A DNA stretch of 64,000 nucleotides from contig FPJT01000004.1 of NCBI GenBank assembly GCA_900119535.1, forward strand, positions 130,662 to 194,661. The letters are read 5' to 3'. The notes below the pieces were generated by a model. That model was not told the origin of the DNA and made no database searches. It was given only the letters and a program-made list of their open reading frames with translations. The stretch comes from Ruminococcus sp. XPD3002 (lineage in GTDB: Bacteria; Bacillota; Clostridia; Oscillospirales; Ruminococcaceae). The position numbers were made by a program, and so were the translations under genes. Of this stretch, positions 1 to 8,771 are shown piece by piece. Position 1 is the first letter of the stretch, and each line of letters starts with the position of its first letter.

Positions 1-272
1 TATGGTTAAACAATTGTAGGGGCGCATTCCGTGCGCCCGTCATTACACGTACAATCATCCACAACCATGATATACTGTAGTTGGTCGTCCGCATGGTCAA
101 ATACAAATACGGATGAAAACGGACGGCGAATCGCCGTCCCTACAAATCAAATATTAACAATTTATGAACGCCCTGCTCATCTTTACAGTGTGAGCAGTTG
201 AGCAGTTGAGCAGTTGGACAGTGCTCCGATACTGTAATGTATAAGCTAATCCAAATACGAAAGGAATTTTAT
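1..272. repeat. Palindromic repeat cluster upstream of thiC
   Basis: This stretch has no gene. It holds a palindrome at 20-38 (GGGCGCA/TGCGCCC around TTCCG), another at 121-139 (GGACGGCG/CGCCGTCC), and four tandem copies of a 9-bp unit GAGCAGTTG-like at about 188-217. The block at about 146-215 is an inverted copy of sequence found downstream of thiC near 1715-1784, so thiC lies between inverted copies. I find no THI-box (TPP riboswitch) motif here, although thiC commonly has one. Confidence 0.75.
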
Positions 273-273
273 T

Positions 274-1587
274 ATGAGAAACTACAGCACACAAATGGAA
301 GCCGCTAAGAAAGGCATTATAACTCCCGAAATGAAAAGAATAGCCGAGAAGGAATACATGGATGCCGAGACTCTCCGTTCAAAGGTCGCAAAGGGCGAAG
401 TTGCTATTCCCTGCAATGTACGTCACACTTCCATTGATCCCGAGGGTATAGGAAGCGGTCTTCGCACCAAGATAAACGTAAACCTCGGTATCTCGGGCGA
501 CTGCAACAACTACGACAACGAGATGAAGAAGGTACAGCTTGCCCTTAAGTACGGCGCAGAAGCTATCATGGACCTCTCTAACTACGGCAAGACTAATACC
601 TTCCGTACAAAGCTCATCGAGATGTCACCTGCCATGATAGGCACCGTTCCAATGTATGACGCTATAGGCTACCTCGAAAAGGATCTTCTCGAAATCACTG
701 CCGAGGACTTCCTTAAGGTAGTTCGTGCCCACGCTGAAGAGGGTGTGGACTTCATGACCATACATGCAGGTATAAACCGCCGTGCTGTTGAAGCTTTCAT
801 GCGTGACAAGCGTAAGATGAACATTGTATCAAGAGGCGGTTCTCTCCTCTTTGCGTGGATGATGATGACAGGCAACGAGAACCCGTTCTACGAGCACTAT
901 GACGAAGTTCTCGATATACTCCGCGAGTTTGATGTTACAATAAGTCTCGGTGACGCACTCCGTCCAGGATGTATAGACGATGCTACAGATGCAGGTCAGA
1001 TATCCGAGCTTATCGAGCTTGGCGCACTTACAGAACGTGCATGGGCAAAGGATGTACAGGTAATGGTAGAAGGTCCCGGACACATGGCAATGAACGAGAT
1101 AGCCGCTAATATGACCTTCCAGAAGCGTATCTGTCATAACGCTCCGTTCTATGTACTGGGACCTCTCGTAACGGATATAGCTCCCGGATACGACCATATA
1201 ACATCTGCTATCGGCGGAGCTATTGCTGCTGTAAACGGTGCGGACTTCCTCTGCTACGTAACTCCTGCAGAGCACCTGAGACTGCCTGATATAGACGACG
1301 TTAAGGAAGGCATTATGGCAAGCAAGATAGCTGCTCACGCTGCCGATATTGCAAAGGGTATACCTCACGCTACAGATGCCGATAACGCTATGGCTGAGGC
1401 TCGTCACAATGTTGACTGGGATGCTATGTTCGATGTTGCTATCGACCGTGAAAAGGCTCAGGCTTACTTCGAGAGCACTCCGCCTGCTGACCGCCATACA
1501 TGTTCTATGTGCGGAAAGATGTGTGCTGTACGTACAACAAATATGATACTCAACGGAGAGAAAGTAGAGTTCTGTTCCGAGAAGTAG
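274..1587 (+). CDS. thiC: Phosphomethylpyrimidine synthase ThiC
   Basis: Radical SAM enzyme that rearranges aminoimidazole ribotide to hydroxymethylpyrimidine phosphate for thiamine synthesis in the cytosol. The 437-residue protein has the ThiC core ([17 protein letters not shown], then the [12 protein letters not shown] segment) and the C-terminal cluster motif [11 protein letters not shown], with Cys spacing 2 and 3 rather than the CX2CX4C of the E. coli enzyme; I believe the shorter spacing is usual in clostridia. Length fits the short clostridial form that lacks the long N-terminal extension. An AAAGGAAT ribosome binding site precedes the ATG. No other thiamine gene is nearby and no TPP riboswitch is visible. 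The gene sits between inverted copies of a repeat block. Confidence 0.95.
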   Translation: MRNYSTQMEAAKKGIITPEMKRIAEKEYMDAETLRSKVAKGEVAIPCNVRHTSIDPEGIGSGLRTKINVNLGISGDCNNYDNEMKKVQLALKYGAEAIMDLSNYGKTNTFRTKLIEMSPAMIGTVPMYDAIGYLEKDLLEITAEDFLKVVRAHAEEGVDFMTIHAGINRRAVEAFMRDKRKMNIVSRGGSLLFAWMMMTGNENPFYEHYDEVLDILREFDVTISLGDALRPGCIDDATDAGQISELIELGALTERAWAKDVQVMVEGPGHMAMNEIAANMTFQKRICHNAPFYVLGPLVTDIAPGYDHITSAIGGAIAAVNGADFLCYVTPAEHLRLPDIDDVKEGIMASKIAAHAADIAKGIPHATDADNAMAEARHNVDWDAMFDVAIDREKAQAYFESTPPADRHTCSMCGKMCAVRTTNMILNGEKVEFCSEK

Positions 1588-2700
1588 AAAGTAGTGTAGG
1601 GGGCGATGCCCACATCGCCCCGATAATTTACATATTGTAAGGCAGGGCTGATGTAGGCATCAGCCCCTACATGGTATCAGGGTTGCATGTGGATGTACGT
1701 GCGCCCTTTTCTTTTTCAACTGCTCAACTGCTCATCTGCTCACACTGTAAAGATGAGCAGGACGTTCATAAATTGTTCACATTTAACTTGTAGGGGGCGA
1801 TGCCCACATCGCCCCGATAATTTACATATTGTAAGGCAGGGCTGATGTAGGCATCAGCCCCTACATGGTATCAGGGTTGCATGTGGATGTACGTGCGCCC
1901 TTTTCTTTTTCAACTGCTCAACTGCTCAACTGCTCACACTGTAAAGATGAGCAGGACGTTCATAAAATGTTCACATTCGTGAACGAAGAGCGCAGAAAGC
2001 AGTGTAGGGGCCGCCTTCGGCGGTCCGTTGTATATGACCGTATGTATTGGATTATGCGGGCTGCCAAAGGCAGCCCCTACAATTGATTCATCATAATTTG
2101 GTTATCACGGGCGCACGGAATGCGCCCCTACTGCTTTCTACTTTCTGATTTCTGAAAACTAAAGGGGCGATGTAGGCATCGCCCCCTACACGGTATCAGG
2201 GTTGCATGTGGTTGTACGTGTGCCAACGGAACGCCGAGGCGTTCCGCAGATAACCATATAATTATGGTAAAACAATCATAGGGGCGCATTCCGTGCGCCC
2301 TTTTCTTTTTCAACTGCTCATCTGCTCACACTGTAAAGACGAGCAGGACGTTCATAAATTGTTCACATTTGATCTGTAGGGGGCGATGCCTACATCGCCC
2401 CGATAATTTACATATTGTAAGGCAGGGCTGATGTAGGCATCAGCCCCTACATGGTATCAGGGTTACAGGTGGATGTACGTGTAATGACGGGCGCACGGAA
2501 TGCGCCCCTACTGATTTCTGAAAACTAAAGGGGCGATGTGGGTGACTCCCCACAGTGTGGGGTAACTCCCTACAGTGTAGGGAGATGTCAGCAAAGCTGA
2601 CAGAGGGTCATCGCTCCTGTTAGGAGATGTCAGCGAAGCTGACAGAGGGGACGGGCGACGGTTAGGAGTCGCCCCCTACTGATCTCTGATTTCTGAAAAT
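1588..2700. repeat. Large intergenic island of modular palindromic repeats
   Basis: About 1.1 kb without a credible gene. A ~190-bp block is directly repeated at 1595-1784 and 1789-1977, with a third partial copy at about 2300-2483. Inside are many short palindromes in a constant frame (TGTAGGGG ... CCCTAC): 1600-1621, 1645-1666, 1794-1815, 1839-1860, 2008-2026, 2058-2076, 2109-2127, about 2164-2186 and 2227-2246, among others. Around 2530-2680 a different repeat class is nested (AGATGTCAGC ... GCTGACAGAGG). The 9-bp CAACTGCTC unit varies between two and three copies. Short open frames here are by-products of the repeats. Confidence 0.85.
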
Positions 2701-2723
2701 TAAGGATAAATTTTAAAAAGCGG

Positions 2724-2752
2724 TTGAAATTCCCGATAATTTATGTTATACT
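2724..2752 (+). promoter_or_regulatory. Sigma-A promoter of the 2868 operon
   Basis: TTGAAA at 2724-2729, a 17-base spacer, then TATACT at 2747-2752. The leader that follows has a small hairpin at 2770-2791 (TTCGG/CCGAA) before the first gene at 2868. Confidence 0.65.
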
Positions 2753-2867
2753 AAAGTGTGTGGTCTTTTTTCGGTAAAATCTTTTGCCGAAAGGGACGTT
2801 ATTACGGTACGGCAGTCCGCCGAACAAGCTGCTGCCTCTGCGCCTGATACGCAGATCGGAGATAAAT

Positions 2868-3188
2868 ATGATAAGTAATTTCATCAGCATAATGGCTCAG
2901 ACTCCCGAAGTCGAGCCTGTAGGACTTTTCCCATTCCCCCTTCCGATACACCTTGCTTTCTGCATCATCTCGCTCATCTTCTTTGTTGCAAGGTTCGTTT
3001 CAGAAAAGCATATATATCAGCTCATCTTAGCTGTTGCGATACCTCTCTCGCTCGCTATACATGTATCCGAGGAGAGACTTCCCTTCTACGCTCTCGGCAT
3101 CATCGAGGGCATACTCCTTCTTATCGCTTTCATCGCTTACCTCTTCCGTAAGAAAAAGCCCGAGGAAGAACAGGAGAGCAACTCATGA
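2868..3188 (+). CDS. Small membrane protein of unknown function
   Basis: A 106-residue protein I do not recognise. The start is placed at 2868 because GGAG at 2858-2861 sits at the right distance; an upstream in-frame ATG has no such site. Three hydrophobic segments are visible (about residues 24-40, 50-64 and 76-92), followed by a charged tail RKKKPEEEQE. The stop overlaps the start of the dehydrogenase gene by four bases, so the two are probably translationally coupled and, with proB, form one operon. Function cannot be inferred from context. Confidence 0.7.
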   Translation: MISNFISIMAQTPEVEPVGLFPFPLPIHLAFCIISLIFFVARFVSEKHIYQLILAVAIPLSLAIHVSEERLPFYALGIIEGILLLIAFIAYLFRKKKPEEEQESNS

Positions 3189-4132
3189 AGATAGCTGTTC
3201 TGGACTGGTATACAGTCAACATAAACGGCGATATCCCAACTTCTCAGCTTGAAGAACTGGGCGAGGTAAAGGTCATCCCCCTTACTCCTCCCGAAAAGAC
3301 CGCAGAGAATATCGGCGATGCGGATATAGTTCTCTGCAACAAGGTCCTTATCACAAAAGAGGTAATGGATGCATGTCCCAATATAAAGTACGTGGGACTC
3401 TTCGCAACAGGCTACAATAACGTTGATGTGGACTATGCCGCAGAAAAAGGCATTACCGTATGCAATGCGGGACAATATTCCACAAATGCCGTTGCACAGC
3501 AGGTTTTCGCCTATATACTCGACCACAGCAGCCGTATACGTGATTACGATAACGCTGTAAAGAACGGCGAGTGGGAGCGCTCTCCCTCATTCTCATACTT
3601 CCCCGTACCTACATTGGAACTTGCAGGAAAAACTCTTTCCATTATCGGCTATGGCTCTATAGGTCAGAAGGTCGCTGAGATAGGAAACGCTTTCGGCATG
3701 AACATCATCGCTTCATCACGCACAAAAAGAGACTGTCCCTATCGCTGGGCGGATACCGATACTGCCGTAAGAGAAGCGGATTTTCTCACCTTCCACTGTC
3801 CCCTCACGGAACAGACAAAGGGCATGATAAATGCGGAACTTCTGGGAAAAATGAAGTCCTCGGCAATACTCATAAATACATCAAGGGGCGGCGTTGTGAA
3901 CGAAAAGGAACTCGCCGATGCCCTTAACTCGAAAAAGATAGCAGGCGCTTATCTGGACGTTCTCGAAAAGGAACCGATGTCCCCCGATACGCCTCTGAAA
4001 AATGCGGAGAACTGCGTCATAACTCCACATACGGCATGGGCACCCTTCGAGACAAGAAAACGCCTTGTAGACATCGTATGCGGCAACATCAGAGCATGGA
4101 TGGATGGTTCTCCCGTCAATAAAGTCAACTGA
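3185..4132 (+). CDS. D-2-hydroxyacid dehydrogenase, NAD-binding
   Basis: A 315-residue member of the D-isomer-specific 2-hydroxyacid dehydrogenases (glycerate, lactate or phosphoglycerate type), which reduce 2-keto acids or oxidise D-2-hydroxy acids with NAD(P). The Rossmann motif is GYGSIG at about residue 157, followed by INTSRGGVVNEKELADAL; the catalytic His lies in TPHTAWAPFETR and the acidic partner in LEKEP. It resembles hydroxypyruvate/glycerate dehydrogenases (HprA-like), but substrate cannot be fixed from sequence. It overlaps the upstream membrane gene by 4 bp and lies 13 bp before proB. Confidence 0.88.
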   Translation: MKIAVLDWYTVNINGDIPTSQLEELGEVKVIPLTPPEKTAENIGDADIVLCNKVLITKEVMDACPNIKYVGLFATGYNNVDVDYAAEKGITVCNAGQYSTNAVAQQVFAYILDHSSRIRDYDNAVKNGEWERSPSFSYFPVPTLELAGKTLSIIGYGSIGQKVAEIGNAFGMNIIASSRTKRDCPYRWADTDTAVREADFLTFHCPLTEQTKGMINAELLGKMKSSAILINTSRGGVVNEKELADALNSKKIAGAYLDVLEKEPMSPDTPLKNAENCVITPHTAWAPFETRKRLVDIVCGNIRAWMDGSPVNKVN

Positions 4133-4145
4133 AAGAAGCTTTGAT

Positions 4146-4940
4146 ATGAGAAATATTTCGGAAAAAAAGCGTATAGTAATAAAGCTCGGAACTTCCACTA
4201 TCGCCCACAAAACGGGCAAGCTAAATATACGCAGAATGACAAACCTCGTGAGAGTCATCTCAGACCTTCACAACTCGGGACGTGAAATAATCCTCGTTTC
4301 TTCGGGTGCTGTGGGACTGGGTGCAGGTAAACTGGGACTCCCCGAGAAACCTAAAGAGACCAAAATGAAACAGGCTGTTGCGGCTATCGGTCAGTGCGAA
4401 CTCATGCACGTCTATGACGATATGTTCGAGAAATACAGCGTTACTGTTGCTCAGATACTCCTTACCAAGACCATTATCAACAACCCCAACCACTGCGAGA
4501 ACTTCAAGAACACTATAGAATCACTGGTTGGTATGGACGTTATACCTATCGTAAACGAAAACGACACTATCGCTATCGACGAGCTGGAACTTGAAATAGG
4601 CGAGAACGATTCCCTTTCGGCTCTTGTTGCCGAACTTTCGGGTGCAGACCTTCTGCTGATACTCTCGGATATAGATGCGCTCTATGACGATGATCCCCGT
4701 CTTAACCCGGATGCTCAGCCTATATCCTACGTTGAGAAGATAACTCCCGAGATAGAGGGCATGGCAGGCGGTGCAGGCACTTCACTTGGTACAGGCGGAA
4801 TGTCCACCAAGATAAACGCCGCAAAGATAGCAACTTCGGCAGGCATCGACATGGTCATCATGAACGGCCGCGATCCCGAAAAGCTCTATGACCTCTTTGA
4901 GGACAAGGAGATAGGTACCGTCTTCAAGGCTATAAACTAA
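4146..4940 (+). CDS. proB: Glutamate 5-kinase ProB
   Basis: Phosphorylates glutamate to gamma-glutamyl phosphate, the first step of proline synthesis. It has the amino-acid-kinase fold: IVIKLGTSTIA at the N terminus, SSGAVGLGAGKLGL, IPIVNENDTIA, and GTGGMSTKINAAKIA near the end. At 264 residues it lacks the C-terminal PUA domain of the longer E. coli form. The start at 4146 follows the upstream stop by 13 bp; an ATG at 4104 would overlap the dehydrogenase and add residues not expected in the family. Its partner proA lies 433 bp downstream across a repeat island. Confidence 0.93.
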   Translation: MRNISEKKRIVIKLGTSTIAHKTGKLNIRRMTNLVRVISDLHNSGREIILVSSGAVGLGAGKLGLPEKPKETKMKQAVAAIGQCELMHVYDDMFEKYSVTVAQILLTKTIINNPNHCENFKNTIESLVGMDVIPIVNENDTIAIDELELEIGENDSLSALVAELSGADLLLILSDIDALYDDDPRLNPDAQPISYVEKITPEIEGMAGGAGTSLGTGGMSTKINAAKIATSAGIDMVIMNGRDPEKLYDLFEDKEIGTVFKAIN

Positions 4941-5373
4941 AATAGTTGTCAGAAATCAGAAAGTAGAAAGCAGTGTAGGGACGGCCATTGGCCGTCCGCA
5001 GATAACCGTGCATATATGGTTAAACAATGTGTAGGGGCGCTTTCCGAGCGCCCGTGATGACCAAACACAATTATGGAACCCCTGTAGGGGCTGCCTTTGG
5101 CAGCCCGCATGATCCAATATATACGGTCAGATACAACGGACCGCCCAAGGCGGTCCCTACAAGGTATCCGGGTTACATGTGGATGTACGTGTGCCAATGG
5201 GACGTCGGGACGCCGTCCGTTTTCATCCATATTTGCATTATACATGCGGACGACCAATGGTCGTCCATACAGGGTGTCAGGGTTACGGGCAATTGTACGA
5301 ATACCCACATTAAATCCGTCCCCGACAGGGGACACCACAGACTAAAGGCTGATAGCTGAATAAGAGGTGTGTT
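4941..5373. repeat. Palindromic repeat island splitting proB from proA
   Basis: Non-coding stretch inside what is normally a tight operon. It contains at least five palindromes of the same family as 1588-2700, each in the TGTAGGG/CCCTAC frame but with different stems: GGACGGCC/GGCCGTCC (about 4979-4998), GGGCGCT/AGCGCCC, GGGCTGCC/GGCAGCCC, GGACCGCC/GGCGGTCC and GGACGACC/GGTCGTCC (about 5250-5270). Linker sequence such as GATAACCGTGCATATATGGT is shared with the other islands. No terminator with a T-run is evident, so read-through to proA is possible. Confidence 0.85.
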
Positions 5374-6621
5374 ATGAATTATACAGAAGAACTCGGACGT
5401 AAGGCTAAGGCTGCTGAGCCTGTTATAGCTTCAGCGTCAACAAAGTTAAAGGACAGCGCTCTCGCTGCGATATCAAAGGCTCTCATCGAAAACACAGACC
5501 TGATAATCGCCGAGAATGCCAAGGACATCGCCGCTGCTAAGGAAAACGGCATGACCGATGCAAAGATAGACCGCCTGAAACTCGATAAGTCACGCATCGA
5601 AGGCATGGCTAAGGGCGTGGACGAGCTTATCGCTCTTAAGGATCCTATCGGTCAGGTTACGGACGGTTTTGTACGTCCAAACGGTCTCAGGATAACAAAG
5701 ACAAGAGTTCCGCTGGGCGTTATAGGAATAATCTTCGAGTCCCGCCCGAATGTTACCGTGGATGCCGCTGCACTCTGCCTCAAAGCAGGAAACGTTGTCA
5801 TCCTCAAAGGCGGAAAGGAAGCTATAAACTCCAATATCTGCCTCGGCAGCATCATGCGTAAGGCTGTTGAATCACAGGGACTCCCTGCCGATGTTATACA
5901 GGTAGTCGAGAATACTTCCCGTGAGACCACTACCGCCCTCATGAAGCTCAACGGCTATGTGGACGTTCTTATCCCGAGAGGAAGCGCTAACCTCATACAG
6001 GCTGTTGTACAGAACGCTACAGTTCCCGTTATCGAGACAGGCGCAGGCAACTGCCATGTTTACGTTGATTCCTCGGCTGACCTTGATATGGCTGTCGAGA
6101 TAACCGATAACGCTAAAACTCAGCGTCCCTCTGTATGCAACGCTATAGAGAGCCTTCTCGTACATAAGGATGTGGCTGAGAAGTTCCTTCCCATGATAGC
6201 TGAACGCTTCAAGGAACACAACGTCAAGATATACGGCTGCGACAGAACTATCGCTATTCTCGGCAAGGACATCGAAAAAGCTACCGAGACCGAGTACGCT
6301 ACCGAGTTCAACGATTTCATCATCGCAGTCAAGGTAGTGGACGATATCGACGAGGCTATCGCTCACATAAGAAAATACAGCACAAGACATTCTGAATGTA
6401 TCGTAACAAAGTCGCTGGAGAACGCTCAGAAGTTCCAGCGTCAGGTAGATGCCGCTGCGGTCTATGTAAACGCTTCAACAAGATTTACCGACGGCGGAGA
6501 ATTCGGCTTCGGCGCTGAGATAGGCATTTCCACACAGAAACTCCACGCACGCGGTCCTATGGGACTTACAGAACTTACAACGTTCAAATACCTGATCGAC
6601 GGAAACGGTCAGATAAGATAA
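5374..6621 (+). CDS. proA: Gamma-glutamyl phosphate reductase ProA
   Basis: Reduces gamma-glutamyl phosphate to glutamate semialdehyde with NADPH, the second step of proline synthesis. The 415-residue length and the motifs GVIGIIFESRPNVTVDAAALCLKAGN, ETGAGNCHVYVD and CNAIESLLVH (with the catalytic Cys just before NAIE) are typical of the family, as is the end GPMGLTELTTFKY. AGAGGTG precedes the ATG. It is separated from proB by a repeat island and followed after 24 bp by an unrelated acidic membrane protein. Confidence 0.95.
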   Translation: MNYTEELGRKAKAAEPVIASASTKLKDSALAAISKALIENTDLIIAENAKDIAAAKENGMTDAKIDRLKLDKSRIEGMAKGVDELIALKDPIGQVTDGFVRPNGLRITKTRVPLGVIGIIFESRPNVTVDAAALCLKAGNVVILKGGKEAINSNICLGSIMRKAVESQGLPADVIQVVENTSRETTTALMKLNGYVDVLIPRGSANLIQAVVQNATVPVIETGAGNCHVYVDSSADLDMAVEITDNAKTQRPSVCNAIESLLVHKDVAEKFLPMIAERFKEHNVKIYGCDRTIAILGKDIEKATETEYATEFNDFIIAVKVVDDIDEAIAHIRKYSTRHSECIVTKSLENAQKFQRQVDAAAVYVNASTRFTDGGEFGFGAEIGISTQKLHARGPMGLTELTTFKYLIDGNGQIR

Positions 6622-6645
6622 TTCTATTTTTATTAGGAGGCTGCA

Positions 6646-8703
6646 ATGGCTATCAGAAAAGATCTGGACGATATGCTGAATAACCTTAAAGGCATTCCGT
6701 CCGAGCCTGAAAAACCCAGAACTGAACTTCCTAAGCTGCGCCGCAAGACTAAGTTTGATAATATGTCTGTCGACGACCTGCTTACCGCCATCCACAACGA
6801 GGAAGCACATGCAGAACAGGAAGCTCCTGCCGAAATACCTGCGGAAGAGCCGCACCTTAAGGCAAGTCAGGTAGTAGTAAGCGAAGAGCTCCCCGACTAT
6901 GAGGCTATGCGCCATGATGCTCTCGAGCACGACCGCATAGAGCGTGAACGTGCCTACGCTGCCGCAGAAGAAACTGTACGCAGAGAACACGAGCATACTG
7001 CTGCCGAAATGTTCGCCGCAGAAAATGAACCCGATATTGCTCAGGACGCCGATGCCGCTATAGCTCAGCTCAACAAGCTCACAAGCGGCAGAAAGAAAGG
7101 TCTGTTCTCATTCCTGAAAAAGGAAGAGGAAGAAGTCCCCTCATTTGAGGAAGCTGTACCGCAGAACGCTCCCGAGCCTGAAGAAACACCTCAGTACACA
7201 GAGCCGAAGTACGAGGAAATGCCTCAGTACACAGAAGAACCGCAGTACAATGACGTACCTCAGTATACGGAAGAGCCACAGTATGAAGAAGTTCCGCAGT
7301 ATACCGAAGAACCTGTGTATGAAGCACCAGTACAGGACGAGGAAGGTCCCTTCAGTGCCGCTCAGGAGGAAGAATATGTACACCCTGCTGAGGAGCCTTA
7401 CGATAAGGAAGCCGCTGCGGATGAGGCTCCCCTCCTCTCGGACGATACCAACGCTGAGGCCGAGGCCGGTGATGAGATAATACCTCTCACCCTTCCCGAA
7501 GCTCCCGCACAGACCGACTATTTCTCGGGATTCAGCGACGATGCAGAGGATGAGGTTCAGGAAGAACCTGTTATCGACTTCACAGAAACTCAGGAATCTG
7601 TTCCTAACGGAGTTACACAGTTCTACGAGGAGCTGATAGTTACACAGTCCTCAGGCGGAAATGCAGCCGGCTACAGCGGCACATACCCTGTACAGTCCGA
7701 AGGCGGTCCTTCTGTGGACGAGCTTATGGATGCTGCTATTGCTGCCGTACACGAGGAAATGCACGATACAGAGCCCGATGATGATACTTCTGCCGTTGAC
7801 AATATGCTGGAGGGCATCCGTGCTGATGCTGCCGACGCTATCGCAGATATCGAGAACCGCTCCGATAATACCGCAGACGAGTTCGCTTCAGAACCCGAAA
7901 AGGAGGCTGTACCCGAATTCACTGCTGCGCCTCCCGAGCCTATATTCCCGAAAAACAGAGTTACTTCAACCCTCGGTCAGATACTCGATGAGGATCCCGA
8001 GGATATCATAAACGCAAGAAGCGAAAAGACTGAGGACGACTTCGCTGTTCCTCCTGCAAAGGGCGGACTGAAAAAGAAGATATACACTATCCTCGGCGTT
8101 ATATTCGCAGCTCTTGCCTGCGTAGGTCTGTTCACCGTTATCTCAAAGGGCATCGGCTATCTCGGAAGCTTTACCTCGGGCGAGGTCAAGAAGGACGGCT
8201 TCACGGATGTTATCTATCCTGCCGTTATCATGGATATAGAGTCCTTCAATGATCCCTCGGAGCTTACCTCCGAACAGGTAATTACTGCCGCTCTCTGGTC
8301 CATGATAATGGACGACGAAGCTATGGAGCCATATGAGCGTACATTCGACGTTGCTTCAGTTCCTGCGGTAGACGTTGAAGCTTATGCAGTAAAGATATTC
8401 GGCGAGAACATCCCTCAGCTCACTCATACAAACGTAGGTCCTGCCGAGGCAAGATTCTACTACAATGAGGAGAACAAGGCTTACAATGTTCCGATACGCC
8501 CCATAACCTTCACATATTCGCCAGATATCAAGTCCGTAACAAAGAACGGAAACGAGTATAAAGTAGTTGTAGACTATATCAACGAGCTTCCATCATGGAT
8601 GGAGACTACCTCATCAAAGCAGGTAGAGTTCACCCTCCTTGAAGTAAACGGAGGCTATCAGATACACGCAATGAAGGTTCTTTCCGCAACTGCTTCACTT
8701 TGA
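6646..8703 (+). CDS. Acidic, repeat-containing single-pass membrane protein, unknown function
   Basis: A 685-residue protein I do not recognise. Residues 1-470 are strongly acidic and rich in Glu, Pro and Ala, with a run of short repeats of the form PQYTEEPQYxxVPQYTEEP at about residues 185-235. One membrane helix follows (about 478-500, ILGVIFAALACVGLFTVI), preceded by LKKK, which predicts a cytosolic N-terminal region. The last ~185 residues look like a folded extracytoplasmic domain, with segments such as SEQVITAALWSMIMDDE and FTLLEVNGGYQIHAM. AGGAGG precedes the ATG. A hairpin just after the stop separates it from the next gene. Confidence 0.75.
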   Translation: MAIRKDLDDMLNNLKGIPSEPEKPRTELPKLRRKTKFDNMSVDDLLTAIHNEEAHAEQEAPAEIPAEEPHLKASQVVVSEELPDYEAMRHDALEHDRIERERAYAAAEETVRREHEHTAAEMFAAENEPDIAQDADAAIAQLNKLTSGRKKGLFSFLKKEEEEVPSFEEAVPQNAPEPEETPQYTEPKYEEMPQYTEEPQYNDVPQYTEEPQYEEVPQYTEEPVYEAPVQDEEGPFSAAQEEEYVHPAEEPYDKEAAADEAPLLSDDTNAEAEAGDEIIPLTLPEAPAQTDYFSGFSDDAEDEVQEEPVIDFTETQESVPNGVTQFYEELIVTQSSGGNAAGYSGTYPVQSEGGPSVDELMDAAIAAVHEEMHDTEPDDDTSAVDNMLEGIRADAADAIADIENRSDNTADEFASEPEKEAVPEFTAAPPEPIFPKNRVTSTLGQILDEDPEDIINARSEKTEDDFAVPPAKGGLKKKIYTILGVIFAALACVGLFTVISKGIGYLGSFTSGEVKKDGFTDVIYPAVIMDIESFNDPSELTSEQVITAALWSMIMDDEAMEPYERTFDVASVPAVDVEAYAVKIFGENIPQLTHTNVGPAEARFYYNEENKAYNVPIRPITFTYSPDIKSVTKNGNEYKVVVDYINELPSWMETTSSKQVEFTLLEVNGGYQIHAMKVLSATASL

Positions 8704-8708
8704 TGATC

Positions 8709-8740
8709 ATCCCGCAGACTTTCAAGCTCTGCGGGATTTG
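8709..8740 (+). terminator. Hairpin after the acidic membrane protein gene
   Basis: Perfect 10-bp inverted repeat ATCCCGCAGA/TCTGCGGGAT (8709-8718 and 8728-8737). The T-run after it is poor, so it may be a partial terminator or an mRNA 3'-end stabiliser before the gene at 8772. Confidence 0.55.
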
Positions 8741-8771
8741 CAGTATACAAATCTATCTACAGGAGACTATT

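Noticed and set aside
1..273. TPP riboswitch upstream of thiC
   Set aside because: No CTGAGA-type or ACCTGAT-type THI-box sequence was found between the window start and thiC.
829..1497. Antisense open frame of 222 codons opposite thiC
   Set aside because: It mirrors the codon pattern of thiC, lacks a ribosome binding site and encodes nothing recognisable. Many similar shadow frames lie opposite proA, cdaR, ftsE and other genes.
1865..2313. Short open frames in the repeat islands (also at 4949-5359)
   Set aside because: They are built from palindromic repeats, appear on both strands and have no ribosome binding sites.
1588..2700. Possible CRISPR array
   Set aside because: Repeats are palindromic modules with variable stems and irregular spacing; there are no regular spacers and no cas genes.
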